A stretch of DNA of 64,000 bases from UBA1206 sp050953105 (GTDB lineage Bacteria > Bacillota > Clostridia > Oscillospirales > CAG-382). Shown piece after piece: positions 41,916 through 50,889 of the stretch. The notes under the pieces were generated by a model, which was not told the origin of the DNA, ran no database searches, and was given only the letters and a program-made list of their open reading frames with translations. Location: contig JBMNMA010000001.1 of NCBI GenBank assembly GCA_050953105.1, forward strand, positions 62,001 to 126,000, read 5' to 3'. A program made the translations under genes and the position numbers. Numbering within the stretch: position 1 is the first letter of the stretch; each line of letters opens with the position of its first letter.

Positions 41916-42446
41916 ATGGAAGTTTATGCAAAATCAGCATATGACCTTAAAGCGTTAAAGACCTATTTCAGGTCGAGATTGTCAAAAAGAATAAAGCCGG
42001 CATATATGTTGTTTACATATTCGGCGGTTATCGCTGCCGCACTCGGCGTTTGCTTGTGGTCGATAACAACAAACCCAGGCAGTGCCTTTTACTATTTCGC
42101 TTCATTGTGGATGCTTTTCATGACCTATATTGTATATCATACATACTTTATACGCCCGGTAAAGGCGTTGAAAAGTTCCGCCCAAATAAAGGAAAAGGAT
42201 AAATTCACCTTTAAGGACGGGGAGATGGAAATAAAAAGGTCATCCGCCGTGGTTTCAAAGACAGCAGTAATTAAGTATAATACCCTGTTTAGAGTAATTG
42301 AAACAAAGGATTATATATTTATTTACCCCCAAAAGAATTCGGTGTTCATTGTGGACAAGGCCACTGTTAAAAACGGCAGTGTAGCTGACATTCGAAAGGC
42401 CGTTGCAAGCCAAACCATAAGAAAGTATCTGGTTTACAAGTATTAG
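41916..42446 (+). CDS. YcxB-like membrane protein
   Basis: The 176-residue protein has two adjacent membrane helices (about 35-80) after a short N-terminal part. A C-terminal beta-rich domain contains FTFKDGEMEIKRSSAV, FRVIETKDYIFIYPQKNSVFIVDK. This matches the YcxB-like fold; its function is unknown. GGAG is only weakly placed before the ATG (ACTGGAGCAATC). The gene ends at a strong terminator. Confidence 0.75.
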   Translation: MEVYAKSAYDLKALKTYFRSRLSKRIKPAYMLFTYSAVIAAALGVCLWSITTNPGSAFYYFASLWMLFMTYIVYHTYFIRPVKALKSSAQIKEKDKFTFKDGEMEIKRSSAVVSKTAVIKYNTLFRVIETKDYIFIYPQKNSVFIVDKATVKNGSVADIRKAVASQTIRKYLVYKY

Positions 42447-42457
42447 GTTAAAAATCA

Positions 42458-42488
42458 AACCCGGCTATAAAAAGCCGGGTTGCTTTTT
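42458..42488 (+). terminator. Terminator after the YcxB-like gene
   Basis: AACCCGGCT/AGCCGGGTT (9 bp) closes an ATAAAA loop and is followed by GCTTTTTT. Confidence 0.9.
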
Positions 42489-42551
42489 TCAGGTGTTTTG
42501 CGGATATGAAACAGCTTAGCACCATCATCCTTATGCCTTTAAAGTAAATAA

Positions 42552-42579
42552 TAAACCCCGCTGGAAAAACGGCGGGGTT
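42552..42579 (-). terminator. Terminator of the iorA-iorB-paaK-ACT operon
   Basis: On the minus strand AACCCCGC/GCGGGGTT (8 bp) surrounds a 10-base loop and is followed by TATTATTT. It lies about 40 bp after the ACT gene's stop codon and faces the previous terminator. Confidence 0.75.
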
Positions 42580-42618
42580 ATATTGTATGCGGTTAATTCA
42601 ATCTGATTAAAGACTGTT

Positions 42619-43050
42619 CTATTTAATGTATAAATCTTCCTCGTTTAAGGTAACGATGCCGCTGTCGTTTAGCAGCTTAGCCGCCTTTTCGTTATCGTCG
42701 ACACGCAAAATCACCCTTGCTTTGCCGGGGACGGGGGAAACAAAGGCATACAGGTATTCCACGCCCACGCCGCCGTCGCCAAGCACCTTTACCGCCGTGG
42801 CAAAGGAACCGGGCTTGTCGTCCACCTCCATGGCGATAACCTCGGTAAGCTTAACGGTAAGGCCAAGGTCCTTTAGTGCCTTAACCGCATCACCGGGTTT
42901 GTCGACGATAAGGCGCAAAATTCCGAAATTGGTGGTGTCCGCTATGGAAAGCGCCCTAATATCTATACCCGCTTTGGCAATGACGCCGGAAATCTGGGCA
43001 AGCCTTCCCGGCTCGTTCTGGACAAAAATCGAAAGCTGCTTTACAAACAT
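42619..43050 (-). CDS. ACT-domain protein
   Basis: The 143-residue protein consists of two tandem ACT domains: KQLSIFVQNEPGRLAQISGV starts the first, and VIAMEVDDKPGSFATAV the second. ACT domains bind amino acids. Located at the end of an indolepyruvate oxidoreductase operon with a phenylacetate-CoA ligase, it probably senses an aromatic amino acid; this arrangement recurs in Clostridia and archaea. It is 12 bp downstream of the ligase gene. Confidence 0.9.
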   Translation of the reverse strand: MFVKQLSIFVQNEPGRLAQISGVIAKAGIDIRALSIADTTNFGILRLIVDKPGDAVKALKDLGLTVKLTEVIAMEVDDKPGSFATAVKVLGDGGVGVEYLYAFVSPVPGKARVILRVDDNEKAAKLLNDSGIVTLNEEDLYIK

Positions 43051-43062
43051 AGCATATCCCCC

Positions 43063-44361
43063 TTAAAATTTTCTGTTGTCGATTACCCTTTTCGCCTTTC
43101 CTTCAGATCTGGGCAGGGTTTTGGGCTCCACCAGCGTCACCTTGGCGTGAACGTTAAGGGCTGACTGGAGGGCGTTTTCTATAAGCTTTTCCGCCCGCTC
43201 TATATCCCTGACCGTGTCGGAGGCGATGTTTTCGTTAATCTCAACCTTCACCTCCATTATATCAAGGTTATTTTTCCTGTCAACAATAATCAGATAATTT
43301 GCTCCGAAACCAAGCTGGGTAAGGGTATATTCCACCTGAGACGGGAAAACGTTTACCCCCCGTATGATAAGCATATCGTCGCTACGTCCCTTCGGCTTTG
43401 CCATTCTGACGGTGGTGCGGCCGCATTCGCATTTTTCGTGATACAACGCGGAAATGTCGTGGGTGCGGTAGCGGATAAGGGGGAGTGCCTCCTTGCCTAT
43501 GCAGGTGAATACCAGCTCGCCGAATTCCCCGTCGGGGAGGGGCTTACCCGTTTCCACATCAACCACTTCGGGGTAGAAGTAATCCTCGTTTACATGGAGG
43601 TGCTTCTGGCACCTGCAGTCGTAGGACACGCCGGGGCCGGTGATTTCTGAAAGGCCGTAAATGTCGTAGGCTTTAATGTCAAGTATGCTTTCTATCTGCT
43701 TTCGCATTCCTTCCGTCCAGGGCTCGGCACCGAAAATGCCTGCCCGGAGGGGTAGGGTTTTGGGATCAATGCCCATTTCCTTTAGTGTTTCGCCTATATA
43801 CAAGGCATATGATGGGGTGCAGCAGATTATGTTAGAGCCGAAGTCCTGTAAAAGCTGAACCTGTCTTGTGGTGTTGCCCGATGAAACGGGCAGTGCCACC
43901 GCACCGATTCGCTCAGCACCGTAGTGGAGACCGAGACCGCCGGTAAACAAACCGTAGCCGTAGCTTATATGTATAATGTCGTCCTTTGTTCCGCCGGCGG
44001 CGGCAATGGCTCTGGCGGTGGATTCGGCCCAGATGTCAATGTCGTATTTGGTGTATCCCACCACCGTGGCCTTACCCGTGGTGCCGGAGGAGGCGTGAAT
44101 ACGGACAATATCCCTCATGGGGACGGCAAACAGACCGAAGGGGTAGTTGTCCCGCAGGTCCTGCTTGTCGGTAAAAGGGAGCTTGGTTATATCGTATATT
44201 GAATTTATGCTATCGGGATCAATTCCGGCGTCATCAAACAGCTTTTTATAAAAAGGAATGTTTTCGTATGCCCGCTTTACTGCGGTTTTAAGGCGCCCTG
44301 TCTGGATTTCTTCAAGCTTTTCCCTTGGGGCGCATTCAATTTCGGGGGTGTATATTGTCAT
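43063..44361 (-). CDS. paaK: Phenylacetate-CoA ligase family protein
   Basis: The 432-residue adenylate-forming enzyme has the AMP-binding P-loop motif IHASSGTTGKATVVGYT, YGLSEITGPG, and a C-terminal domain with GRSDDMLIIRGVNVFPS. A Cys-rich CRCQKH element and CECGRT may bind zinc, as in other anaerobe PaaK-like proteins. It interconverts aryl acids and aryl-CoA with ATP. Next to iorAB it can recover ATP from arylacetyl-CoA. The symbol marks the family; the true substrate may be phenyl-, indole- or hydroxyphenyl-acetate. Confidence 0.9.
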   Translation of the reverse strand: MTIYTPEIECAPREKLEEIQTGRLKTAVKRAYENIPFYKKLFDDAGIDPDSINSIYDITKLPFTDKQDLRDNYPFGLFAVPMRDIVRIHASSGTTGKATVVGYTKYDIDIWAESTARAIAAAGGTKDDIIHISYGYGLFTGGLGLHYGAERIGAVALPVSSGNTTRQVQLLQDFGSNIICCTPSYALYIGETLKEMGIDPKTLPLRAGIFGAEPWTEGMRKQIESILDIKAYDIYGLSEITGPGVSYDCRCQKHLHVNEDYFYPEVVDVETGKPLPDGEFGELVFTCIGKEALPLIRYRTHDISALYHEKCECGRTTVRMAKPKGRSDDMLIIRGVNVFPSQVEYTLTQLGFGANYLIIVDRKNNLDIMEVKVEINENIASDTVRDIERAEKLIENALQSALNVHAKVTLVEPKTLPRSEGKAKRVIDNRKF

Positions 44362-44362
44362 A

Positions 44363-44941
44363 TTAATCCTCCTCTAATGTATAGCCCAAATCAAAGGCAC
44401 GCAGATTTATTTCAATTGTCTTTGGGGGGACGGTGGTTTTTATTGCCTCCTCCCAAATTTCCCTGTCAAGTCCCAAAAACCTTGCGGCAACACCAAGTAA
44501 CACAAGGTTTACCGACCTGGCGTTGCCTGCCTGTCTGGCAAGGCCGAGGGCGTTGAGGGAAATTGTTTTTAAGCCTGAATCCTTTATCTTTTCGAGTATA
44601 TTTTCGGGATATTTCGCCTGTCCGGTAATTACCGGCATGGGGTTGATCTTTTGGGTGTTGGTAATAATAACCCCGGAAGGCTTTAAATAGGGTATCCAGC
44701 GGGCGGCTTCAAGGAGTTCAAAGGATATAATCATATCCGCCTCGCCTTTTTCTATAACGGTGGAATTCACCTTTTCGCCATAGCGGACGTATGTTACCAC
44801 GCTTCCGCCACGCTGGGACATTCCGTGAACTTCGCTTACCTTTATGTCAAAACCCTGCTCAAGGAAAACCTTACCCATAAGCTTTGACGCAAGAAGTGTT
44901 CCCTGTCCGCCGACACCGGCGATAATTATATTGTATGCCAT
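44363..44941 (-). CDS. iorB: Indolepyruvate:ferredoxin oxidoreductase, beta subunit
   Basis: The 192-residue protein has the gamma-type oxidoreductase fold start NIIIAGVGGQGTLLASKLMG and VHGMSQRGGSVVTYVR. It pairs with the alpha subunit encoded 1 bp upstream (stop and start nearly touch). The complex oxidatively decarboxylates aryl-pyruvates to aryl-acetyl-CoA and reduces ferredoxin. Confidence 0.95.
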   Translation of the reverse strand: MAYNIIIAGVGGQGTLLASKLMGKVFLEQGFDIKVSEVHGMSQRGGSVVTYVRYGEKVNSTVIEKGEADMIISFELLEAARWIPYLKPSGVIITNTQKINPMPVITGQAKYPENILEKIKDSGLKTISLNALGLARQAGNARSVNLVLLGVAARFLGLDREIWEEAIKTTVPPKTIEINLRAFDLGYTLEED

Positions 44942-44942
44942 G

Positions 44943-46673
44943 TTATTTGACCTCCTTTATTGCGCCGTAGCGGCAGGCGGTTTTGCATATGCCGCAACCC
45001 ACGCACATATCGGCGTCGATAGACGAACGCTTGTTTTCCACCGAAATGGCGGGGCATCCCACCTGAAGGCAGGCTTTGCAGCCTATGCACTCATCCCCCA
45101 CCGTAAGGGGTTTGTTATGCTTAACCTGCTTTAAAAGTGCGCAGGGACGGCGGGCGATAACAAGGGAGGGCTCTTCTTTTTCCAGTTCTTCGGCTATTAC
45201 CTTTTTTGTTTCACCCACGTCATAGGGGTCAACCACCCGTACGGAGGGTATTCCCACCGCCTTAGCCAGTGCCTCAAGGTCCACCGCAACGGTGGGATCG
45301 CCCTTTATGGTCAAGCCGTTGGCGGGGTTGTTCTGGTGGCCGGTCATGCCGGTTATGGAGTTGTCAAGAATGATAACCGTTGAAATGCCCTTGTTGTAGG
45401 CGATGTTGACAAGTCCGGTTATGCCCGAATGAATAAAAGTGGAGTCGCCTATAACGGCAACCGACTTTTTGGCCTGTTTAGCTCCCCGCGCTATGGTAAA
45501 GCCGTGAAGTCCCGAAACCGAGCCGCCCATGCAGACACAAAAGTCAAGCATTGCCAGGGGTTTCTGGGCGGCAAGGGTGTAGCAGCCTATATCGCCGGAA
45601 ACATAGGTTTTAAGCCCCTTTAAGGCGTAAAACAGTCCCCGGTGGGGGCAGCCGGCGCAGAGAACGGGGGGACGGCCGGGAATTTCGTCCGGAAATGTTT
45701 TATATTCGTTTACTTCGCCTAAAACGGCTTTCTTTATTATGGACTGGGAATATTCACCGCAGAAGGAAAAGAGGTTTTTCCCTTCCACTTCAAGTCCCAT
45801 CTTTTTGCAGTGTGTTTCGATAATATCGTCAAGCTCCTCGCAGACGATAAGGCGTTTTACCTTTTTTGCAAATTCATTTATAAGCTTGACAGGCAGAGGG
45901 TTCACCATGCCCAGCTTTAAATAACTTGCCTTTTCCCCCAATGCCTCTTTGGCATAGTTGTAGGTATCCCCTGCGGCGATAATGCCTATATCTCCGCCCC
46001 ATTCAACGGAATTTATACCGCTGTTTTCGGCGTATTCTATAAGCTTTTGGGTGCGTTCCTCCACAAAGGTATGCCTTGCCCTTGCCATGGCGGGCATCAT
46101 TACGTTTTTGCCTATGTTTTTAACGTAATCCTTTAAGGGAACTTCCTTTGCCTCGTTGAGTTCCACCGGGGAACGGGAATGGGAAATGCGGGTGGAAAGG
46201 CGTAATATAACCGGGGTGTCAAAGGTTTCGGAAATTTCAAAGGCCAGCACCGTCATGTACTTGCATTCCTGGGAATCGGAAGGCTCAAGCATTGGGAGCT
46301 TGGAGGCTATGGCGTGATGGCGGGAATCCTGCTCGTTTTGGGACGAATGCATCCCCGGGTCGTCGGCAACGGCAATTACAAATCCGCCGTTGACGCCTAT
46401 GTATGATGCGGTGTAGACAAGGTCGGCAGCCACGTTTAAGCCAACATGCTTCATGGCACAAAATGCCCTTGCCCCGCCGGTGGAGGCACCGAAAGCCACT
46501 TCGGCGGCCACCTTTTCGTTGGGAGCCCATTCGGAATATATATTTTCATACTTTTCGGCAACATATTCGGTTATTTCGGTGGACGGTGTGCCGGGATAGG
46601 ATGATACCACCTTTACCCCTGCCTCATACAGTCCCCGGGCCACCGCGTGGTTGCCAAGCATAAGTTCTTTCAT
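44943..46673 (-). CDS. iorA: Indolepyruvate:ferredoxin oxidoreductase, alpha subunit
   Basis: The 576-residue protein has the pyrimidine-binding domain at the N-terminus (SSYPGTPSTEITEY) and a thiamine-diphosphate-binding region with VIGDSTFIHSGITGLVN and LDNSITGMTGHQ. Two [4Fe-4S] motifs are at the C-terminus (CIGCKACLQVGCP and CVGCGICKTACRYG). It oxidises the keto acids of Trp, Phe and Tyr. The ATG at 46673 has GAAAGGA upstream. A short ORF and promoter lie before it. Confidence 0.96.
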   Translation of the reverse strand: MKELMLGNHAVARGLYEAGVKVVSSYPGTPSTEITEYVAEKYENIYSEWAPNEKVAAEVAFGASTGGARAFCAMKHVGLNVAADLVYTASYIGVNGGFVIAVADDPGMHSSQNEQDSRHHAIASKLPMLEPSDSQECKYMTVLAFEISETFDTPVILRLSTRISHSRSPVELNEAKEVPLKDYVKNIGKNVMMPAMARARHTFVEERTQKLIEYAENSGINSVEWGGDIGIIAAGDTYNYAKEALGEKASYLKLGMVNPLPVKLINEFAKKVKRLIVCEELDDIIETHCKKMGLEVEGKNLFSFCGEYSQSIIKKAVLGEVNEYKTFPDEIPGRPPVLCAGCPHRGLFYALKGLKTYVSGDIGCYTLAAQKPLAMLDFCVCMGGSVSGLHGFTIARGAKQAKKSVAVIGDSTFIHSGITGLVNIAYNKGISTVIILDNSITGMTGHQNNPANGLTIKGDPTVAVDLEALAKAVGIPSVRVVDPYDVGETKKVIAEELEKEEPSLVIARRPCALLKQVKHNKPLTVGDECIGCKACLQVGCPAISVENKRSSIDADMCVGCGICKTACRYGAIKEVK

Positions 46674-46697
46674 ATATGTATAAATCCTTTCAGCTTT

Positions 46698-46811
46698 TCA
46701 ATTTTTAATCTCGGGTAAGGCGGCATAACCGTTTTCAGGCCTTGCCGCCCGAATAAATCGATGGTCTAAAGGAATTAGTGTAAATCGCTTGTTTAAGACC
46801 GTTCGTTTCAT
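46698..46811 (-). CDS. 37-residue leader ORF upstream of iorA
   Basis: ATG at 46811, with AAAGGAG and a 7-nt spacer, opens a 37-codon reading frame: MKRTVLNKRFTLIPLDHRFI followed by 17 more residues ending PEIKN. It ends 24 bp before iorA. It starts about 40 nt after the predicted transcription start, so it is in the operon's leader. The peptide is basic, with no run of aromatic codons, so it is not a classical attenuation peptide. GGCGGCA/TGCCGCC in its second half could form a hairpin. I know no homologue. Confidence 0.55.
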   Translation of the reverse strand: MKRTVLNKRFTLIPLDHRFIRAARPENGYAALPEIKN

Positions 46812-46857
46812 ATGCCGTCTCCTTTACCGTTTTTATAAAAATGCAAATTTAAACTTT

Positions 46858-46886
46858 ATTATACATTCGGATATAAAAATTTGCAA
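46858..46886 (-). promoter_or_regulatory. Promoter of the iorAB operon
   Basis: On the minus strand TTGCAA (46886-46881) and TATAAT (46863-46858) are separated by exactly 17 bp, about 47 bp before the leader ORF. Confidence 0.85.
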
Positions 46887-46967
46887 TGGTTTTGATAACA
46901 TTTATATGAAAAAAATTTAACTTTCTAAACTCCCTTTACCAAAAAAGGCGTGTTAATAAAATACCCC

Positions 46968-46996
46968 TTGCATTATTTATGTGAATATTGTAAAAT
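46968..46996 (+). promoter_or_regulatory. Promoter of the GAP1-like/pilT genes
   Basis: TTGCAT (46968-46973) and TAAAAT (46991-46996) have a 17-bp spacer, 32 bp before the ATG at 47029. The ribosome binding site is GTGAGGACG. Confidence 0.7.
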
Positions 46997-47028
46997 AACA
47001 TAATAATTTACGGGCATGTGAGGACGTA

Positions 47029-49827
47029 ATGGCATTACAGCATTTTTATTCAAGGGTTCCCGCAAGGATGGCAATGTGGACAAAATGCGACTCCTTTGAC
47101 ACCTTTGCGAAATCCGGCGAAATAACAAAGGAATATATTGGGGCAAACCTGGCCAAGATATGCGAATTCAAGCCCACCGACGACGAGCTTGAACTTATCA
47201 TGGCCGATAAGCTGCCGCCTGTTTTTACATCCTGCTTCGGCAAAAGCGATGAGCTTATTCAGTCGAAGTTTTCCTTTGTTTCCTCCGACTACACCGGTGA
47301 ACGCCCCGGCTGGATGTGCCATTCACTTGTTTTGTCCAAGGAAGAATCCGACAGCCTGTTTTCAACCCCCGATTCGGTTTTGTTAAATAAAGACGCCTTT
47401 GGCGTTACATTGGCAGACTTTAACCTTTCCGACAAGTCGGTAAGGGCAAACCCCGACTATCCTGCGGCAGCATACCCTGCGGCAGAGGTTAAATCACTTT
47501 CTGAATGGGCGGAGGGGATTGACGGGGCAATACTTAAAAAGGTGATTTTCGCCATAATAAACGCTGCGGCTTCAAACCAGAAAAACGTTTATATCAGCCT
47601 GTCAAAGCCATATGCCGAGCTTTCTGAAAATGCCCTTGAATTTATAAACCATCTTATACTTATCTTCCCCGGGACGGTAAAGCGGAAAATTTCCTTTACC
47701 ACCTCATATAACGATAATATTCCCACAAAGCTGTATAAGGTTAGATTTATTCCCGGCAATTTAACCGATATATGCTCCAACCGGGGGTATGTGGTGGACA
47801 CGGGGCGGAAGATATCCTACGGTATATACGAGGACGATTTAATCGAAATAAAGGACGAGCTTGACTTTTTATACAGCCTGTTTTTCGACCGGGAAACCCG
47901 CCTTGCCTTTTTATCCTTTTACGACGAAGCCGTGTCGGCAAAGGGGGATACTAATAATTTTAATCTAAAGGTTTTTCTTGACCTTATCTATCTTTTCCGC
48001 CATATAAGCGGAAAGTTTGAGGAAAAGGAAATTGTCCCCGACGACAATGCCGTCCTTAAAATGATAACCACCTATGAAAAATACCGCAATCAGTTAAAGA
48101 CACCCCACCGGCAGACAATTCTTTCGGTGCTGTACCGCTATTCCGAGCTGCGTGTCGCCATCCCCGCCGGGGTGTTCACCAGAATCGGTAAGATTTATCC
48201 CACCGAGCCGTCTGAATGCAAAAAAACCATAATGACGGTTATACTTGACCTGCTTCATACCAACATAATGCGGGAAAAGCTGTTTGCCTTTATAAGCTCC
48301 ACCTATGAAAGCGAAACGGCCGAAAGCCGGGATATTATCTGCGAGGATTTATCCAGAGTGTTTTACGGCGGCTTTTTGCAAAGTGATATTCTTGACTTCT
48401 ATACAAAATATTTCGCCGGAGAATCTGAAGAAACAAAGGAAATTATCCTTGAAAAGCTGCTGATGACCATCCGCACCCCGGCTGTTCAAAAGAAAATACT
48501 TAATTTTATTGAAAAGCATCAATCCGGAATGTCGCCTAAATTAAAGCAGATGGTGTATCACACCTTTTACGAAATGCTCCCCGAAAATGACATGCTGTCC
48601 AAACGGATTGTTCCGGTTATGGCAAAGTGCATGACTGCCGACGATTTTCCAACCCGGCAGAAGGTGTTTGAAACAGTTTTGAATTTAATAAATTCCGACA
48701 GGGAAAAGGGGACGGGTGAATTGCTGTCTATCTGCCTTATCGGTGTCAGAAACAATCTGCCGCTGGGGAACATGATAGTCAAAACCGCCTTTGAGGAATG
48801 GATTGACACCGACAGATTTGATATTGTGCTAACCAACCTTCTCGGCAACACCCTGGTTTCGGTGGGCAACGGCTTTAAAGTTATTTTCGGTGTGCTGGAA
48901 AATATACCCGAAAAAGCCTATACTTTGCTTTTTGAAAGGGCAAAGTCGGTAATAGATAGCGTTTCCCCCAAAAACGACCTGTTTGACTTTATGGACTTTG
49001 ACAAAAAATCAAGGGAAGCCCTTAACGACTGCATCACCCTGAACGGCAGGGATTTTTACGATGAGTTTTATAATTCGGTTATTATCCCCGTCATGGGAGC
49101 CAAGCTGACCGACGCTTTTAACACAAACCGGAACAAAATGGGCCTTGCAGGGGTTTTGGAGTTTGCCGAAAGGTCGGAAAAACTTAAAAACCATGCCGGA
49201 ACAACCACCATTAAAGCGGTGGTAAGGGTTATAGAGCTTGTTAAAGCAGGCAACGCCGAGGAAGCCCTTGGGGTTTTAACGGGCATACCCTTGTATATGG
49301 AGTCGGGTAAGCTGGTTATGGAAACCTTAAAAACCGAGTTTGCGTCTATAGAGGATACCTCCGTCCGCACCGGTGACGTATATAACGAAGCGGTTATAGG
49401 GGCAATGTATTCCTACCTTGAAAACGGAAAAATAATCCTTTCCCCCATATTTGGCAAATGCCTTGAAAAACGCAGGGCATATTCCCTTTACAACCGGTGT
49501 GTTAAAGCAAAAAGTTCGGTAAAAGACATTCAGGACGAGGACAGTCAAAACGCCATGACTGTGTTGGCCGTCATTGTCCGGCTGTGCGTGGCGGTGTCGG
49601 TTATGAACTGCTCTGCCGAGGTAAAGGAAAGCCTTTATATTAACCCCGACAGCGAGCTTGACAGGCTTGCCAAAAAGGTGCTATCCACCGCCACCAAAAA
49701 ATCAAAGGATTTATTTTATGAAATATACAGCTATGCCCTCCACGGCTGTCTGCGGATTGCCCGCAAGCTTGAAAATGCGGTTATTGAAACAAACGACTGC
49801 CCCAGGGCGTTTAAAAAGCTGTTTTAA
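47029..49827 (+). CDS. Large protein resembling GTPase-associated protein 1 (GAP1-N/M type)
   Basis: The 932-residue soluble protein starts MALQHFYSRVPARMAMW and contains FSFVSSDYTGERPGWMCHSLV at about 80-101. The N-terminal layout (Q-aromatic-Y/T..., GF/SFDT..S, then TGRPG..F.HALV) is like the GAP1-N domains described from predicted NTP-dependent conflict systems. About 600 residues of helical, probably repeat-like sequence follow. No signal peptide, membrane helix or P-loop is seen. The pilT gene follows 9 bp later in the same transcript. The assignment rests on pattern memory, not on a search; the function is unknown. Confidence 0.55.
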   Translation: MALQHFYSRVPARMAMWTKCDSFDTFAKSGEITKEYIGANLAKICEFKPTDDELELIMADKLPPVFTSCFGKSDELIQSKFSFVSSDYTGERPGWMCHSLVLSKEESDSLFSTPDSVLLNKDAFGVTLADFNLSDKSVRANPDYPAAAYPAAEVKSLSEWAEGIDGAILKKVIFAIINAAASNQKNVYISLSKPYAELSENALEFINHLILIFPGTVKRKISFTTSYNDNIPTKLYKVRFIPGNLTDICSNRGYVVDTGRKISYGIYEDDLIEIKDELDFLYSLFFDRETRLAFLSFYDEAVSAKGDTNNFNLKVFLDLIYLFRHISGKFEEKEIVPDDNAVLKMITTYEKYRNQLKTPHRQTILSVLYRYSELRVAIPAGVFTRIGKIYPTEPSECKKTIMTVILDLLHTNIMREKLFAFISSTYESETAESRDIICEDLSRVFYGGFLQSDILDFYTKYFAGESEETKEIILEKLLMTIRTPAVQKKILNFIEKHQSGMSPKLKQMVYHTFYEMLPENDMLSKRIVPVMAKCMTADDFPTRQKVFETVLNLINSDREKGTGELLSICLIGVRNNLPLGNMIVKTAFEEWIDTDRFDIVLTNLLGNTLVSVGNGFKVIFGVLENIPEKAYTLLFERAKSVIDSVSPKNDLFDFMDFDKKSREALNDCITLNGRDFYDEFYNSVIIPVMGAKLTDAFNTNRNKMGLAGVLEFAERSEKLKNHAGTTTIKAVVRVIELVKAGNAEEALGVLTGIPLYMESGKLVMETLKTEFASIEDTSVRTGDVYNEAVIGAMYSYLENGKIILSPIFGKCLEKRRAYSLYNRCVKAKSSVKDIQDEDSQNAMTVLAVIVRLCVAVSVMNCSAEVKESLYINPDSELDRLAKKVLSTATKKSKDLFYEIYSYALHGCLRIARKLENAVIETNDCPRAFKKLF

Positions 49828-49836
49828 GGAGTAATT

Positions 49837-50868
49837 ATGGTAAACAGTTCGCGTATAGCCGGTTATCTTGACAACTGCATATCCCAAAAAGCCTCCGATT
49901 TGCATCTTAAAGCGGGGATGCCCCCCTATATGAGATATGCCGGGGGGTTAAAGCCTATAGATTCTTCCGCCGTATCCACGGAAGAAATTTCTTCGTTTAT
50001 TAACGGTCTTCTCACCGAGGTGCAGGCTGAAAAATATACCTCCGGCGGCGAGGTGGACTTTTCATTTTCATATAACGACTATCGGTTCCGCAGCAACGCC
50101 TACCGGGATTTAAACGGGGACAACCTTGCCATGCGTCTTTTGGCGTTAAAGCCCGGCGATTTCGGCGATTTGGGTATTCCCCTTATACTTAAGGAGTATG
50201 CCTTCAAGCGCAGCGGCCTTATACTCATCACCGGCCCTACCGGTTCGGGTAAGTCAACCACCCTCACCTGTATGCTCGACTATATTAACCAAAACAAAAA
50301 CGCTCATATAATAACCCTTGAGGACCCTATTGAATACATACACCAAAGCAAAAAGTGCGTCATCACCCAGCGGGAAGTAGGAAAAGACACCCAGTCCTTC
50401 GGCAAAGCCATAGAAGCGGCAATGCGCCAGGACCCCGACATTATAATGGTGGGCGAAATGCGTGACCTTGAAAGCGTGGCGGCGGCTATAGCTGCAGCCG
50501 AAACCGGGCATCTGGTGCTTTCAACCCTTCATACCAAAGGCGCGGAAAACACCGTCGACCGTATTATAGATATGTTCCCCGCCGGGCAGCAGAACCAGAT
50601 AAGGGTTCAGCTTGGCATGACACTCCTTATGGTGTGCAGCCAGCAGCTTGTGCCGGGGTTGGAATACGGCACCAGGCACCTTGCCGCAGAGGTTATGGTG
50701 TGCAATCAGGCAATACGCAACCTTATACGCACCGGCAAAACCCATATGATATCCTCCACCATGCAGACATCCCGCAGAGAAGGCATGTTTATTATGAAGG
50801 ATTCCCTTGAAAAGCTGCATGCCGAAGGCAAAATTTCCCTTGAGGACAAGGAACAGTATATGTTTTAA
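49837..50868 (+). CDS. pilT: PilT-type retraction ATPase
   Basis: The 343-residue hexameric secretion ATPase has an N-terminal PAS-like domain (SDLHLKAGMPPYMR), Walker A GPTGSGKSTT, the Asp box LEDPIEYIH, Walker B DIIMVGEMRD and the His box. The AIRNLIR sequence near the end matches PilT rather than PilB. PilT powers type IV pilus retraction. No other pilus genes are in the window, so it is an orphan here. GAGTAATT precedes the ATG. Confidence 0.92.
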   Translation: MVNSSRIAGYLDNCISQKASDLHLKAGMPPYMRYAGGLKPIDSSAVSTEEISSFINGLLTEVQAEKYTSGGEVDFSFSYNDYRFRSNAYRDLNGDNLAMRLLALKPGDFGDLGIPLILKEYAFKRSGLILITGPTGSGKSTTLTCMLDYINQNKNAHIITLEDPIEYIHQSKKCVITQREVGKDTQSFGKAIEAAMRQDPDIIMVGEMRDLESVAAAIAAAETGHLVLSTLHTKGAENTVDRIIDMFPAGQQNQIRVQLGMTLLMVCSQQLVPGLEYGTRHLAAEVMVCNQAIRNLIRTGKTHMISSTMQTSRREGMFIMKDSLEKLHAEGKISLEDKEQYMF

Positions 50869-50889
50869 CATCAAGGCAGGTGGTTAAGC

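Noticed and set aside
46698..46811. Classical transcription attenuator before iorA
   Set aside because: The leader peptide lacks aromatic codon runs and the possible GC hairpin is not followed by a T-run.
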